In this document: in pieces, positions 35,619-44,691 of the stretch | Position numbering within the stretch: the stretch's first letter is position 1 | How the letters are laid out: each line of letters begins with the position of its first letter | Source of the DNA: Immundisolibacter sp049322795 | GTDB lineage: Bacteria > Pseudomonadota > Gammaproteobacteria > Immundisolibacterales > Immundisolibacteraceae | NCBI GenBank assembly: GCA_049322795.1 | Contig: JBMOQH010000015.1 | Coordinates: forward strand, 124,001-188,000 | Length of the DNA stretch: 64,000 nucleotides | Direction: 5' to 3' | Program-made: the position numbers and the translations under genes | The notes under the pieces: generated by a model | The model's input: only the letters and a program-made list of their open reading frames with translations | Told to the model about the DNA's origin: nothing | The model's database searches: none

Positions 35619-36682
35619 GCATCACCCCCTGCCGAAGTGCCCGGTGGGCCGTCGTCCTGGGGCGTGCCGCGCCCTTCGGCGCGCTCGGCGTGCAGAAGCT
35701 CATTCAGGCGTTTGAGTTCCCGAAACGTGGACAACACATAGCGTTCGACTCGGGCCCCTTGCGCGATCACCCGCTGCAGGCCATCGAGCAGATCCAACTG
35801 CCGCATGGCCGCGTCCGCATCGCCTTCGACCGCCACGTCGAGCGGCCCCGGCCGCCGCTCGCCAGCGCCGCCCATCTCGAGCGCGATGTCATCGGCGACT
35901 TCCAGCGCCATCTGCCGGGTCAACAATGAACGGTCTTCCAGGTACGCCACCAACAACAAACGATCACAGAACACATTGATGCGGCGCGGCACCCCGCCGG
36001 TCTGCCGGTGAATTTCTTCATAGGCATCGTCGTCGATACTCGGCCGCCCCTGCCAACCCACCACGCGCAGCCGATGCTCGACGTAGCTTTTCGTGTCTTG
36101 CGCATCCAACGGCCCCAAGTGATAGGCCGCGATAACCCGTTGTTGCAATTGCAACATGTCGGCGCCGCGCAAAATGTCTTTCAGCTCGGGCTGACCCACC
36201 AGAAAACTTTGCAGCAGCGGCTGCGCCCCGTGCTGCAAATTGGACAACATGCGCAACTCTTCAAGCGCGCTTTTGCCCAGGTTCTGCGCTTCGTCGACGA
36301 CCAACAACGCACGACGCCCGGAAGCCAGCACCGCCGAGAGAAAACGCGTCAGCTCCTCAAGAATCCGCGGTTTGGGAAGCTCGAGATAGGGAACACCAAA
36401 CGCCGCCGCCACGGTTTGCAGCAGCTCGACGCCTTCCAGTTGTGTGCTGACGATCTGCGCGGGAACAATGGGCTTGCCGCCCAGGGACTTGAGCAAGCCT
36501 TGCACGATGGTCGTCTTGCCGGCACCGACCTCGCCCGACACGACGATAAAGCCCTCGGCTGACTGCACGCCGTATTCCAGATACGACATGGCCCGCATGT
36601 GGGCTTTGCTGGGATAGAAAAAGCGCGCATCCGGGCTCAAGGCAAAAGGCTTTCCTGAAAGCCCGAAATACGCCTCATACAT
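35615..36682 (-). CDS. XrtA/PEP-CTERM system-associated ATPase (ExeA-like)
   Basis: 355 aa from ATG at 36682. Starts MYEAYFGLSGKPFALSPDA, the constant opening of the ExeA/GspA-like ATPases. Walker A GEVGAGKTT at residues 50-58, Walker B LLVVDEAQNL, sensor region GQPELKDIL and RINVFCDRLL. The C-terminal 90 residues are acidic and probably coiled. It is thought to energise or regulate export together with the adjacent kinase and outer-membrane protein. The start is 7 nt after the outer-membrane gene. Confidence 0.93.
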   Translation of the reverse strand: MYEAYFGLSGKPFALSPDARFFYPSKAHMRAMSYLEYGVQSAEGFIVVSGEVGAGKTTIVQGLLKSLGGKPIVPAQIVSTQLEGVELLQTVAAAFGVPYLELPKPRILEELTRFLSAVLASGRRALLVVDEAQNLGKSALEELRMLSNLQHGAQPLLQSFLVGQPELKDILRGADMLQLQQRVIAAYHLGPLDAQDTKSYVEHRLRVVGWQGRPSIDDDAYEEIHRQTGGVPRRINVFCDRLLLVAYLEDRSLLTRQMALEVADDIALEMGGAGERRPGPLDVAVEGDADAAMRQLDLLDGLQRVIAQGARVERYVLSTFRELKRLNELLHAERAEGRGTPQDDGPPGTSAGGDA

Positions 36683-36689
36683 GCGGCAC

Positions 36690-38153
36690 CTAGAAACTCT
36701 TGTGCAGGTGGGCGGACACGGTATTGCCGCCGTTCCCGCCACCGTTGGCGACGCCGTCGGAACTCCGGCGCTGATAGCTGTAACTGAGTGACCCGTTGAG
36801 GTCGGGCGCCAACTCGCGATTGAGCCCCGCGCGCACAAACCAGCGGTCCACCTCGGTCGCCGGTCCGGACAACAACTGGAATCGTGTCAGGCCAGTGCTC
36901 CAATTCATATTGGTTCTGGGCCCAAAACGCCAATTCCAGCCGAGCGTCGCCCCAGACGACTGATCATTGCCGCCGGAGCCGTCGCGGAATTGTCTCTTCT
37001 GGTCAAACAGCGAAACGGTCCAGGTACTTTTGGCGAGGGAATACGTGAACGCCCCAGTGAGGGACTGCTCGATGAACGTCCCGTTGCGCACGCCAATATC
37101 GACGCCAAAGGCAATAGCCTCCGCCGGCGTACAATTGGGAATTTCCGGTGGACAAATCAGGAACAGCTCACCCAGCTGCCGCTCCCGGGTGGTGGTAATC
37201 GTCTCCGAACGCGACACCACAGCATTCCATCGACGCCCGGTGTGGGACAGGGAGAACGAGTAGGTATCCCCGAAAAAGCGCTTGCCGATACTGCCATTCA
37301 GCGTGGTGCGTACGCTTGGCGAGAAACCGGCGCCAACGCTCCAGTAGCTCCCGCCGGTGCTGCCGATCGAGTCGCGGAAGCGATTGTTTTCGTTGCCCGC
37401 GGTGAAATAAACATTGAGTTTGCGGGTAAGGTTGTACCCCAACGTACCCGAATAAATCTCGAATTCGTCGCGTCCGTCCTCACCAGAATACCGGACATCG
37501 TCCTTCGAGTATTCCGCAGACCAGAACCAGTCGTTGAACATGGCCCCACTGTTCAGGTTCGCCACCAGGCTGCTGCCCCAGCTGTCATCTGCGGCGCCCT
37601 CACTGAAGGCAACCCTGTTGACTTCATAGCGCACGTTCGACAAGGCAACATCGCGCCAGCGCCGCTCCCAGCGCGGGCCGAGAGACCAGGTCGTGCTCGA
37701 CGTCAGATTGTCACGCTGCAGGGTGGAGTCAATATTGGTCGCCCGCAATGGTGAAATGATCTGATCGCGTTTACTGAACTGGCTATCGAGGTAAAGCTCC
37801 CGTTGCAGAATTTCACCGATGATGGACCCGTCAAACTGATGCCGCAGGTCGAGCTCACCATCATCGTGATAGTAAAGATTGTTCAACGAATAATCGATAT
37901 CGGTCTGCACCCGCGCCGCTTGCCGAAGCACCTTGAAGCCCGGGGTAAGCGCGCTGACCCAGCCGCGTGAATTGTCGTCGAAATCGGTGTCACCGTCGGA
38001 ATACGTTTCACGGACGGATACACGAGGCTCGAAGTCGAAAAATCGCTGAACCCCGCCCAGGGCATCCGCAGCCTGAGCCGCCACAGCAGAAAAAGGCCAC
38101 AGCAGCAATGCTGGCGTGATTCGCAGGAGTCCCGCGCAGGTGTCTCCCTTCAT
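36690..38153 (-). CDS. XrtA system-associated outer-membrane beta-barrel protein (TIGR03016-like)
   Basis: 487 aa. Signal peptide at residues 1-28 (LLRITPALLLWPFSAVAAQA, likely cut after AQAA). The mature part consists of alternating aromatic and polar beta strands (YRYSL/WSAEYS/YNLTRKLNVYF types) and ends in Phe (HLHKSF), the assembly signal for barrels. A short loop has two cysteines (ICPPEIPNC). It matches the exosortase A-associated outer-membrane family in position and length and probably forms or supports the polysaccharide exit pore. Its start overlaps the kinase stop by 4 nt. Confidence 0.92.
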   Translation of the reverse strand: MKGDTCAGLLRITPALLLWPFSAVAAQAADALGGVQRFFDFEPRVSVRETYSDGDTDFDDNSRGWVSALTPGFKVLRQAARVQTDIDYSLNNLYYHDDGELDLRHQFDGSIIGEILQRELYLDSQFSKRDQIISPLRATNIDSTLQRDNLTSSTTWSLGPRWERRWRDVALSNVRYEVNRVAFSEGAADDSWGSSLVANLNSGAMFNDWFWSAEYSKDDVRYSGEDGRDEFEIYSGTLGYNLTRKLNVYFTAGNENNRFRDSIGSTGGSYWSVGAGFSPSVRTTLNGSIGKRFFGDTYSFSLSHTGRRWNAVVSRSETITTTRERQLGELFLICPPEIPNCTPAEAIAFGVDIGVRNGTFIEQSLTGAFTYSLAKSTWTVSLFDQKRQFRDGSGGNDQSSGATLGWNWRFGPRTNMNWSTGLTRFQLLSGPATEVDRWFVRAGLNRELAPDLNGSLSYSYQRRSSDGVANGGGNGGNTVSAHLHKSF

Positions 38154-39121
38154 TGTCGGCCGTATTTTCCGTCGAGGTAGTACCCGACGGCATAGTTCAT
38201 CCCGGGGATTCCGGTCGCCTTGTTCAGGACCGGAATGACGATATCGCAGGCATCCAACATCTTGACGACGCGACTTATCGCGGAGCGGGGCGTCCTGCCC
38301 GCCTCGACGGCAAGCACGATTTGCCCCATGTGGCGCGCCAGCACGTTCGACTCGCTGGTGGCGAGCATCGGCGGGGAATCAAACAAGACGATGCGATCGG
38401 GATAGCGACTGGCCAGATCATCCACCAGAGCCGCCATGGCCGCGCTGGCCAGCAACTCGGTCGATCGGCCATGGCGTCGACCTGCGCCCAACACGGTCAG
38501 GTTGGGCACGCTTGTTCTGACCAGGCAGGATGTCAAGTCGGTGCGAGCACTCTCCAGCAAGTCGATCAGCCCGGCCCCCAGCGTGAGGCCCAGGCGACTG
38601 GCAAGCGATGGCTGCACGACGTCGGCATCCACCAGCAACACGGTACGCTGCAACTCCATGGCGATGGACATCGCGAGGTTGATCGCAGTGAACGTTTTAC
38701 CCTCGCCGGGAACGGCGCTGGTCACCATCACGACATTGCGGCGCCCGATGCGCTCGCCGGAAGGTCCAAAGGCATTGGCCAGGACCGGCCGCTTGAGAAT
38801 CCGGAATTCCTCGGCGAGCGCGCTGCGGCCATCGTCGGGGATGAGCAGGCCCTGCCGCCTCATCAATGGCAGATTGAGTGCTTGAACCGTCGGGTCGGAC
38901 GTCGCCACAGCGTCCGCAGCCGTGCCGCGCACGGGGCCTGCACTGGCAGGATGCGGCCAGACGGAGTCCGCTGCGTCGGCGCTCGGTGCCGGACCAACCG
39001 CAGCGACCGCTGCTTCAGTGGCAACGCCGGGAGCCGCGGGTGCACCGACTGCGTCGGCATCCGTGGCGGATGCCCCTTTCGAAGTCGCCCCACGTTGCAT
39101 TGCGCGCTCGATGATACTCAT
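38150..39121 (-). CDS. XrtA-associated tyrosine autokinase (BY-kinase)
   Basis: 323 aa from ATG at 39121. An Ala/Pro-rich, low-complexity N-terminal stretch (residues 15-75) precedes the kinase. Walker A SAVPGEGKT at 135-143, Walker A' TVLLVDADVVQP, Walker B IVLFDSPPM. The C-terminus NYAVGYYLDGKYGRQ carries the tyrosine cluster that is autophosphorylated in BY-kinases. It has no membrane helices of its own; the chain-length protein 9 nt upstream supplies the membrane activator. Controls polymer length and assembly by phosphorylation cycling. Confidence 0.94.
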   Translation of the reverse strand: MSIIERAMQRGATSKGASATDADAVGAPAAPGVATEAAVAAVGPAPSADAADSVWPHPASAGPVRGTAADAVATSDPTVQALNLPLMRRQGLLIPDDGRSALAEEFRILKRPVLANAFGPSGERIGRRNVVMVTSAVPGEGKTFTAINLAMSIAMELQRTVLLVDADVVQPSLASRLGLTLGAGLIDLLESARTDLTSCLVRTSVPNLTVLGAGRRHGRSTELLASAAMAALVDDLASRYPDRIVLFDSPPMLATSESNVLARHMGQIVLAVEAGRTPRSAISRVVKMLDACDIVIPVLNKATGIPGMNYAVGYYLDGKYGRQ

Positions 39122-39130
39122 GGGCAAGTG

Positions 39131-40654
39131 CTACCTGATCAAAGTAATCGTCATCACTGCCGTGTAGGCGCCAACGAGCATCACAGCAACCAGCGAAAAG
39201 GACATGATGGCCCGGCGTTTCGTCCGCTGACTGGTTTCGGTGGGATGATCGGAAACGGTGACCAGGTCCACCCGGCCCGACAGCTCCTCCAACATCCGAA
39301 TCGAATCGACGGTTGGCCGTAACTGGCTCAACAGGAAAGCGACGCCGAGTCCCGCACCAATGCCCAACAGTAAAGCCGCAGTCGACAGGATCAAGCGATT
39401 GGGCGCCGCCGGGTCGACCGGGACGGTCGGCGGATCAATGATGCGGAATTCGACCGCTGTCGTCTTGTCTTCCACCTCCTGCGAGATGGATGCCTTTTCA
39501 CGGGTGGCAATCAGACCGTCGTAATTGGACTTCAGCACCGAGTGGTCCCGCAGCAAGGCGGCATATTCACGCTCGACCTCTGGAACACGATCAACCGCGT
39601 CGGCCATGGCTTTGTATTTTGCCGCATAGGCCGCCACCCGGGTTTCAAGCGCAGCGACCCGGCTGTCAGCGTCTGCCAACGCCACCGCCATTTGTTCCGC
39701 ATAAGTAGAGCCGACACCGGCAGCCGGCGCTGAAAATGCGTCAGTCGTGGGGGTGTTTTTACGTGCCTCGAGCTCTTTGATCAGGCGCAGGGTGGCAAGG
39801 ACATCAGGGTGCTCATCCGTGTAACGCAAGCGCAATGCATCGAGTTGTTTCTCCAATGCAGCAATTCGCTGCGCGAGTTCAGGGTCAGTTGTCGCGCCGC
39901 CGCTTTTCGGGAACAGTAGCAAGGGCTCGCTGCCTTCGGCCTGCCGACGATAGGTATCGCGCGACTGACGCGCCTCCTGCAGCTCCAGCTGCGTGGACTC
40001 CAGCGCCGCCCGCGCGGCTTCCCGACGGGCATAGTAATCCTGACCATCACGGCCAAGCATGCCGACATGCTCGCGCTTGAACTGTTCGACCCGTTTTTCA
40101 ATTTCGACCAGCCGGGCCTGGTAAGAGCGCAGCTGCGCCTCGATGAAGTCCTGAGATTTTTTCAAGTCGCGGGAGGTGTTACCCATGCCACGCTCCATGA
40201 AAAGATTGACCGCCTCGCGCACCACACGAGCCGCCAGCTTGGGATTTTCGGCCGTGTAAGACAACTGGTACAAATTGCTTTGTCCGCTGCCGGACAGAGA
40301 AAGACTTTTGGCCACCTCACTGACGAGGCGTTGCATGCCCAGCTCGCTGTTGACGCTGTGGTCGAGGTCGGACCGGCGAATGATTTCCTCGAGGTTCGGG
40401 CGGCTTAGCAGCGTACTGGCCATCAAGCGAACTTGCTGGCCTGTGTTTGGCCTCACGGTCATTCCGCTCAACAAGGGATTGAGTAGCGTGTCGGTGTCGA
40501 CGTAGATACGGGAATAGGACCGGTAGACATCGGGCAGGGTGGACACCCAGGTCCAGCCAGCCACCGACACGATCCACGCGACGGCGCACGCTGCCCACCG
40601 CCAGCGGACGATGCCGCGTAGCGCGCTGAGGAGCTGCTCAATGAGGTGTTCCAT
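39131..40654 (-). CDS. XrtA system polysaccharide chain-length determinant (Wzz/PCP)
   Basis: 507 aa from ATG at 40654. A Wzz domain with a first membrane helix around residues 20-40 (WAACAVAWIVSVAGW) is followed by YRSYSRIYVDTDTLLNPLL. A long periplasmic coiled coil covers residues 150-400, with IEKRVEQFKREHVGMLGRDG. The PVDPAAPNRLILSTAALLLG helix near 425-450 is followed by a cytoplasmic segment and a final helix near the C-terminus. It partners the adjacent tyrosine kinase and sets chain length between export lipoprotein and inner-membrane assembly. The gap to the export gene is 84 nt. Confidence 0.94.
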   Translation of the reverse strand: MEHLIEQLLSALRGIVRWRWAACAVAWIVSVAGWTWVSTLPDVYRSYSRIYVDTDTLLNPLLSGMTVRPNTGQQVRLMASTLLSRPNLEEIIRRSDLDHSVNSELGMQRLVSEVAKSLSLSGSGQSNLYQLSYTAENPKLAARVVREAVNLFMERGMGNTSRDLKKSQDFIEAQLRSYQARLVEIEKRVEQFKREHVGMLGRDGQDYYARREAARAALESTQLELQEARQSRDTYRRQAEGSEPLLLFPKSGGATTDPELAQRIAALEKQLDALRLRYTDEHPDVLATLRLIKELEARKNTPTTDAFSAPAAGVGSTYAEQMAVALADADSRVAALETRVAAYAAKYKAMADAVDRVPEVEREYAALLRDHSVLKSNYDGLIATREKASISQEVEDKTTAVEFRIIDPPTVPVDPAAPNRLILSTAALLLGIGAGLGVAFLLSQLRPTVDSIRMLEELSGRVDLVTVSDHPTETSQRTKRRAIMSFSLVAVMLVGAYTAVMTITLIR

Positions 40655-40738
40655 AGCTTTCGGAATGTGGTGGTGGCGGTTCGGTGTCGTCGCAGAGGCT
40701 GCGGAAGCCACTCCGCGCCGGCGCCGGCGCGGCCTAGA

Positions 40739-41371
40739 TCAGAAGATCGTTTCGGGAATGACCAGAATGTCACCAGGCAGCACATCGACATTGGCATCGA
40801 TATCGCCGCCGTTGACAAGGTCATCCAGCCGCACGCGCAGAACCTGTTGCGCGCCATCGACGTTGCGAATGATGTTCGCCCGGTTGCCCGCGGCGAATGT
40901 GGTCAGGCCACCGACGCTGATCATGACGTCGAGCACGGTCATGTGTTCGCGGTACTGCAGCGCCTGTGGCTGCGCCGCCTGGCCCACCACGCGGATCTGC
41001 TGACTGTAAGGCCCGCCGAAGCCGCCCATGATGACGGTGACGATCGGATCGCGAATGTAGTCGGCCAGCGCCTTCTCGATGTCGCGTGCCAACTGGGTCG
41101 GCGTTTTGCCGGCGGCGGGCAGGTCTTCGATCAGCGGGGTGGTGATCATGCCGTCCGGACGCACCGTGACGGACATCGAAACCTCGGGGTTCTGCCAGAC
41201 CATGATTTGAAACGAGTCGCCCGGCCCGATGATGTAGTGGTAGTCCGCGACCTGCTCCACCGTGGTGGGAGCACGCGGCGGGCCGCCAAAACCACAGCCC
41301 GCAATGACCGCCATCGCGATCACCGCGCCCAGTACGCGCGCCCGTCGCGCCAGCCGGCAGCTCACGTTCAT
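40739..41371 (-). CDS. XrtA/PEP-CTERM exopolysaccharide export lipoprotein (Wza/OPX type)
   Basis: 210 aa from ATG at 41371. Lipoprotein signal peptide with lipobox VIAGC; Cys26 is the lipidated residue. Poly_export domain: YHYIIGPGDSFQIMVWQNPE at residues 44-63, then SVTVRPDGMITTPLIEDLPA and SLBB-like VVGQAAQPQALQYREHMTVL. It ends VDVLPGDILVIPE. Short for Wza because it lacks the C-terminal outer-membrane helix, as in other exosortase A export proteins; the beta-barrel gene in this operon may supply the outer channel. First gene of the run, so the main promoter should lie in the 351 nt upstream. Confidence 0.94.
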   Translation of the reverse strand: MNVSCRLARRARVLGAVIAMAVIAGCGFGGPPRAPTTVEQVADYHYIIGPGDSFQIMVWQNPEVSMSVTVRPDGMITTPLIEDLPAAGKTPTQLARDIEKALADYIRDPIVTVIMGGFGGPYSQQIRVVGQAAQPQALQYREHMTVLDVMISVGGLTTFAAGNRANIIRNVDGAQQVLRVRLDDLVNGGDIDANVDVLPGDILVIPETIF

Positions 41372-41722
41372 CACCAACTCCCAGAAATTTGCGTGGGTTT
41401 CCTGTCCGCCGCGACCTCGAGACCCGCCGGCGCGGCGCGGCGTGCGGCACACGAAGGTTATCGCACCGATGTTGAAAACATTTAACGCGATGGTACTAGT
41501 TCGCTTCGCGCAGGGCCTCGGTCTGGCAGCCCGCCAGGCTGTCCCTGGGTCCGGGCCGACCAGAACCGGCGCCCGAGCGTCAGCGATCGGCGCCGCGGCG
41601 CACCATGGCACTGTGTCCGGACGCGCGGCGAGGGCCGCTGAGCCGTCGAGCCGTCCGCGCCTGGGTGGCGGCGCGCCCCGTGCCGGCGGTCAACGCCGGC
41701 ACGGGGCGGCCGTGTGGCGGGG
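41372..41722. other. 351-nt gap upstream of the exopolysaccharide operon
   Basis: No gene is supported here. The segment nearest the export gene includes a short AT-rich stretch around 41460-41500, the best place for a promoter of the leftward operon, but no convincing -35/-10 pair or sigma-54 (GG-N10-GC) site was found by eye. The far end holds a GC-rich hairpin listed separately. Confidence 0.5.
41675..41707. terminator. GC-rich hairpin downstream of comEA-like gene
   Basis: A perfect 14-bp stem GCCCCGTGCCGGCG / CGCCGGCACGGGGC (41675-41688 with 41694-41707) around the loop GTCAA. It lies 15 nt beyond the stop of the ComEA-like gene and before the exopolysaccharide operon on the same strand. 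No T tract follows, so it could be a weak or Rho-assisted terminator or a 3' end stabiliser. Confidence 0.55.
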
Positions 41723-42013
41723 TCAGGACTGTTCGGGCGTCCCGCAGCTCTCGCCGACCGTGATGTCGGCCCGATTTTCCTCGACGGTCTTGGGGCCGAT
41801 GCCGGACACGTTGGCAAGGTCGTCGGCGCTCTTGAACGGGCCGTGCTCGGTGCGATGGGCGATGATGGCCGCCGCCTTGGCGTCACCAACGCCCTTGAGA
41901 GCACCGGCCAGAGCCGCGGCGTCGGCGCAATTGATATCGACCGGGGCTGCGACAGACAGGCCGGCAAACAGCGTGAGCAAGCCGGCGAAACCCATGCGAG
42001 GCAGTATGGACAT
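41723..42013 (-). CDS. ComEA-like helix-hairpin-helix protein
   Basis: 96 aa from ATG at 42013. Signal peptide MSILPRMGFAGLLTLFAGLS cut near AAP, then a single HhH module: VDINCADAAALAGALKGVGD, AAAIIAHRTEHGPFKSADDL, and VSGIGPKTVEEN. ComEA-type periplasmic proteins bind double-stranded DNA non-specifically and pull it in during transformation. The mature part has two cysteines (ADC-type and SCGT). It is divergent from msrP. No other competence gene is in the window, so a role in DNA uptake is by family only. Confidence 0.9.
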   Translation of the reverse strand: MSILPRMGFAGLLTLFAGLSVAAPVDINCADAAALAGALKGVGDAKAAAIIAHRTEHGPFKSADDLANVSGIGPKTVEENRADITVGESCGTPEQS

Positions 42014-42187
42014 GACCTTTCTCCGTTGTGATGGTCTTAAGTGAACGGTTTGCTTCGATCGCACGTTGCAGGCCGCCAGCGTCGGGAATTGCGTCCGCGA
42101 AAAGGCCGACCCCACAAGGGCGCGACCCGCGGAACGGACCCTGACGACCTGCACGGCTGATTGTCCGACCCTCGACCGGAGCCGCTT

Positions 42188-43138
42188 ATGGAACGTTTCA
42201 CATGGGGCGACGAACAGGCGTCGGCCATCACGCCGCAGCCGGTCTACCGCGCCCGGCGCCAGTTGTTGCTGGCGGGTATCGGCGCGGGTCTGGCGGCGCT
42301 CCTGCCGCGCCCGGGCCTGGCGACAACACCCCCGGGGCCTCTCGCTGGAGTCGCGCGCGGGCCGTTCGGCACCGACGAGGCGCTGACGCCGCGCGAGCTG
42401 GTGACCGGCTACAACAATTTCTACGAATTCGGCACCGACAAGGCCGACCCGGCGGCCAATGCCCACACGCTGCGCCCGCGGCCCTGGCAGGTGCAGATCG
42501 ACGGCGCGGTACACCGGCCAACGACGCTCGACGTCGAACGACTCTTGCAACCGAGCCGCCTGCAGGAGCGCATTTACCGCCTGCGCTGCGTGGAGGGCTG
42601 GTCGATGGTGATCCCGTGGATCGGCCTGCCGCTGCGGGACGTGCTGCGCGACGTCGAGCCGCTGGGATCGGCCCGGTTCGTCGAATTCACGACCCTGCAT
42701 GACCCCGAGCAGATGCCCGGTCAGCGACGCGACGTGCTGCCGTGGCCGTATGTGGAGGGCTTGCGCCTGGATGAGGCGATGCATCCGCTCACGTTTCTGG
42801 CGGTTGGCCTGTACGGCGATGTGTTGCCCAACCAGAACGGCGCGCCGCTGCGCCTCGTCGTGCCCTGGAAATACGGCTTCAAGAGCGTGAAGTCGATCGT
42901 GCGCATCCGGTTCACCGAGCAGCAGCCGGCCACCAGCTGGAACATCGTGGCGCCGCACGAATACGGCTTTTACGCCAACGTGAACCCGCAGGTGGATCAC
43001 CCACGCTGGTCGCAGGCGCGCGAGCGACGCCTGGGCACGGGCCTGTTCTCGCCCCGCCAGCCGACGCTGCCGTTCAACGGATACGCCGACCAGGTGGCGG
43101 GCCTGTACGCTGGCATGGACCTGCGCCGGGATTTCTGA
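42188..43138 (+). CDS. msrP: protein-methionine-sulfoxide reductase catalytic subunit
   Basis: 316 aa from ATG at 42188. Tat leader with RRQLLLAGIGAGLAALL, then the sulfite-oxidase-fold domain binding molybdopterin. The molybdenum ligand is Cys134 in YRLRCVEGWSMVIPW. Further landmarks are TGYNNFYEFGTDK and VPWKYGFKSVKSIVRI. The enzyme repairs methionine sulfoxide in periplasmic proteins using electrons from the quinol pool through MsrQ, which follows after 3 nt. Length and order match the E. coli msrPQ pair. Confidence 0.96.
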   Translation: MERFTWGDEQASAITPQPVYRARRQLLLAGIGAGLAALLPRPGLATTPPGPLAGVARGPFGTDEALTPRELVTGYNNFYEFGTDKADPAANAHTLRPRPWQVQIDGAVHRPTTLDVERLLQPSRLQERIYRLRCVEGWSMVIPWIGLPLRDVLRDVEPLGSARFVEFTTLHDPEQMPGQRRDVLPWPYVEGLRLDEAMHPLTFLAVGLYGDVLPNQNGAPLRLVVPWKYGFKSVKSIVRIRFTEQQPATSWNIVAPHEYGFYANVNPQVDHPRWSQARERRLGTGLFSPRQPTLPFNGYADQVAGLYAGMDLRRDF

Positions 43139-43141
43139 ACG

Positions 43142-43786
43142 ATGCGCCGCGCCCGGGTGCAGGCGCGCCTGTGGCAGGCAGCCTTGTGGGGCCTCGCGCT
43201 GGCGCCGGCGCTGGTGCTGCTGGGGCGCACGCTCGGCAACCGCCTGGGCGCCAATCCGGTGGAGGAACTCACGCTCGAGCTTGGGCAGTGGGCGCTGCGG
43301 TTTCTGCTGCTCACGCTGGCGGCGACGCCGGTGCGCCGCCTCACGGGATGGAACGGACTCGTGCGCCACCGGCGCCTGCTTGGCCTCACCGCCGCCGCTT
43401 ACGCCCTGCTGCATCTGCTGGTCTACGCCGTGCTCGACCAGGGCCTGCTGTGGTCGCAGATCATCGGCGACGTATTCAAGCGCCCCTTCATCACCGCTGG
43501 CATGGCGGCGTTCCTGCTGCTGCTGCCGCTGGCGGCCACGTCGTGCGATGCCGCCATCCGGCGCCTTGGCGCCCGCCGCTGGCAGGCACTGCATCGCCTG
43601 GCATACGTCGCCACCGGCGCGGCACTGCTGCATTTCTGGTGGAAGGTGAAGGTGGACACACGCGAGCCGGCCATTTACCTCACGGTGTTTGCCCTACTAT
43701 TGGCCGCCCGCTGGGTGGCCCCCGGCCGACGCTCGCGTCGGACAGCCGCCGCGCCGCGTCCGACCATCCCCCGTCCGCCTGATTGA
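43142..43786 (+). CDS. msrQ: protein-methionine-sulfoxide reductase haem-binding subunit
   Basis: 214 aa with six membrane helices of the ferric-reductase-like domain. Haem-ligand histidines appear in YALLHLLVY and in ALHRLAYVATGAALLHFWW. It anchors MsrP electron supply in the inner membrane. The C-terminus is Arg/Pro-rich. It starts 3 nt after msrP, and its stop overlaps the TTG start of prmB, so the three genes appear to form one transcript. Confidence 0.95.
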   Translation: MRRARVQARLWQAALWGLALAPALVLLGRTLGNRLGANPVEELTLELGQWALRFLLLTLAATPVRRLTGWNGLVRHRRLLGLTAAAYALLHLLVYAVLDQGLLWSQIIGDVFKRPFITAGMAAFLLLLPLAATSCDAAIRRLGARRWQALHRLAYVATGAALLHFWWKVKVDTREPAIYLTVFALLLAARWVAPGRRSRRTAAAPRPTIPRPPD

Positions 43787-44682
43787 GCAAGCCCTTGGAC
43801 TCACTTCGCACGCTGCGCGATTTTTTGCGCTGGGGCGCCAGCCGCTTCGCGGCGGCCGGAATTTTCTTTGGCCACGGCACCGCCGGAGCGGCCGACGAGG
43901 CCGCGGTGCTGATCGGACATGCGCTGCACCTGGACCTGCCGCTGGCGCCGGAATTCATGGACGCGGCACTGACCGTGGGCGAGCGCGCGGCCGTGCTGGC
44001 GCTGTTCGAGCGCCGCGTTGTCGAGCGCCTGCCGGCGCCGTACCTGACCGGCGAGGCGTGGTTCGCCGGGCTGCGCTTCGCGGTCGATCCGCGGGTGCTG
44101 ATCCCGCGCTCGCCGATCGCCGAGTTGATCGGACAGGGCTTCGCGCCGTGGTTCGACGATGAACCGCCGGAACGGATTCTCGACATCGGGACCGGCAGCG
44201 GCTGCATCGGCATTGCCTGTGCGCTGGCGTTTCCGGACGCCCGGGTGGACGCGGTCGACATCAGCGCCGACGCGCTTGCCGTGGCACAAACCAACGTGGC
44301 GCGTTACGGCCTGCAGGACCGTCTTCGCCTGCTGCACTCCGACCTTTACGCTGCGCTGGCCGGCCAACGCTACGACCTCATCGTCAGCAACCCGCCATAC
44401 GTGCCGCAGGCGGAATATGCGCAGTTGCCGGCCGAGTACCACCACGAGCCGGCGAGTGCCCTGCTGTCGCCGGACGAGGGCCTGGAGCATCCGCTGCGCA
44501 TCCTGCGCGGTGCGGCGGCGCATCTGACCGAACGCGGCGTGCTGGTGCTGGAGGTGGGCGCCACCTGGCCGGCGCTGGCGCAGCGTCTGCCCGGGTTGCC
44601 GTTACTGTGGCTGGAGTTCGAGCACGGCGGCGAGGGCGTGGCCCTGATCGGCCGCGACGCGTTGCTGGAGGCGTTTGGCTGA
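43783..44682 (+). CDS. prmB: ribosomal protein L3 glutamine N5-methyltransferase
   Basis: 299 aa from a TTG start at 43783 that overlaps the msrQ stop (TTGA); no ATG gives a sensible N-terminus. HemK/PrmB family: N-terminal helical domain (LRTLRDFLRWGASRFAAAG), YLTGEAWFAGLRFAVDPRVL, PRSPIAELI, the SAM loop ILDIGTGSGCIGIACA, VDAVDISADAL, and catalytic NPPYVP. PRSPIAE rather than PRPETE distinguishes PrmB from PrmC. It methylates Gln of L3. The coupling to msrPQ is unusual. Confidence 0.92.
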   Translation: MSKPLDSLRTLRDFLRWGASRFAAAGIFFGHGTAGAADEAAVLIGHALHLDLPLAPEFMDAALTVGERAAVLALFERRVVERLPAPYLTGEAWFAGLRFAVDPRVLIPRSPIAELIGQGFAPWFDDEPPERILDIGTGSGCIGIACALAFPDARVDAVDISADALAVAQTNVARYGLQDRLRLLHSDLYAALAGQRYDLIVSNPPYVPQAEYAQLPAEYHHEPASALLSPDEGLEHPLRILRGAAAHLTERGVLVLEVGATWPALAQRLPGLPLLWLEFEHGGEGVALIGRDALLEAFG

Positions 44683-44691
44683 GGCGGCTGG

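Noticed and set aside
41372..41530. Sigma-54 promoter for the exopolysaccharide operon
   Set aside because: No GG-N10-GC arrangement with TGGCAC/TTGC character could be found upstream of the export gene on the transcribed strand.
41400..41530. Possible tRNA or small RNA in the 351-nt gap
   Set aside because: No cloverleaf, CCA end or promoter-terminator pair could be seen.
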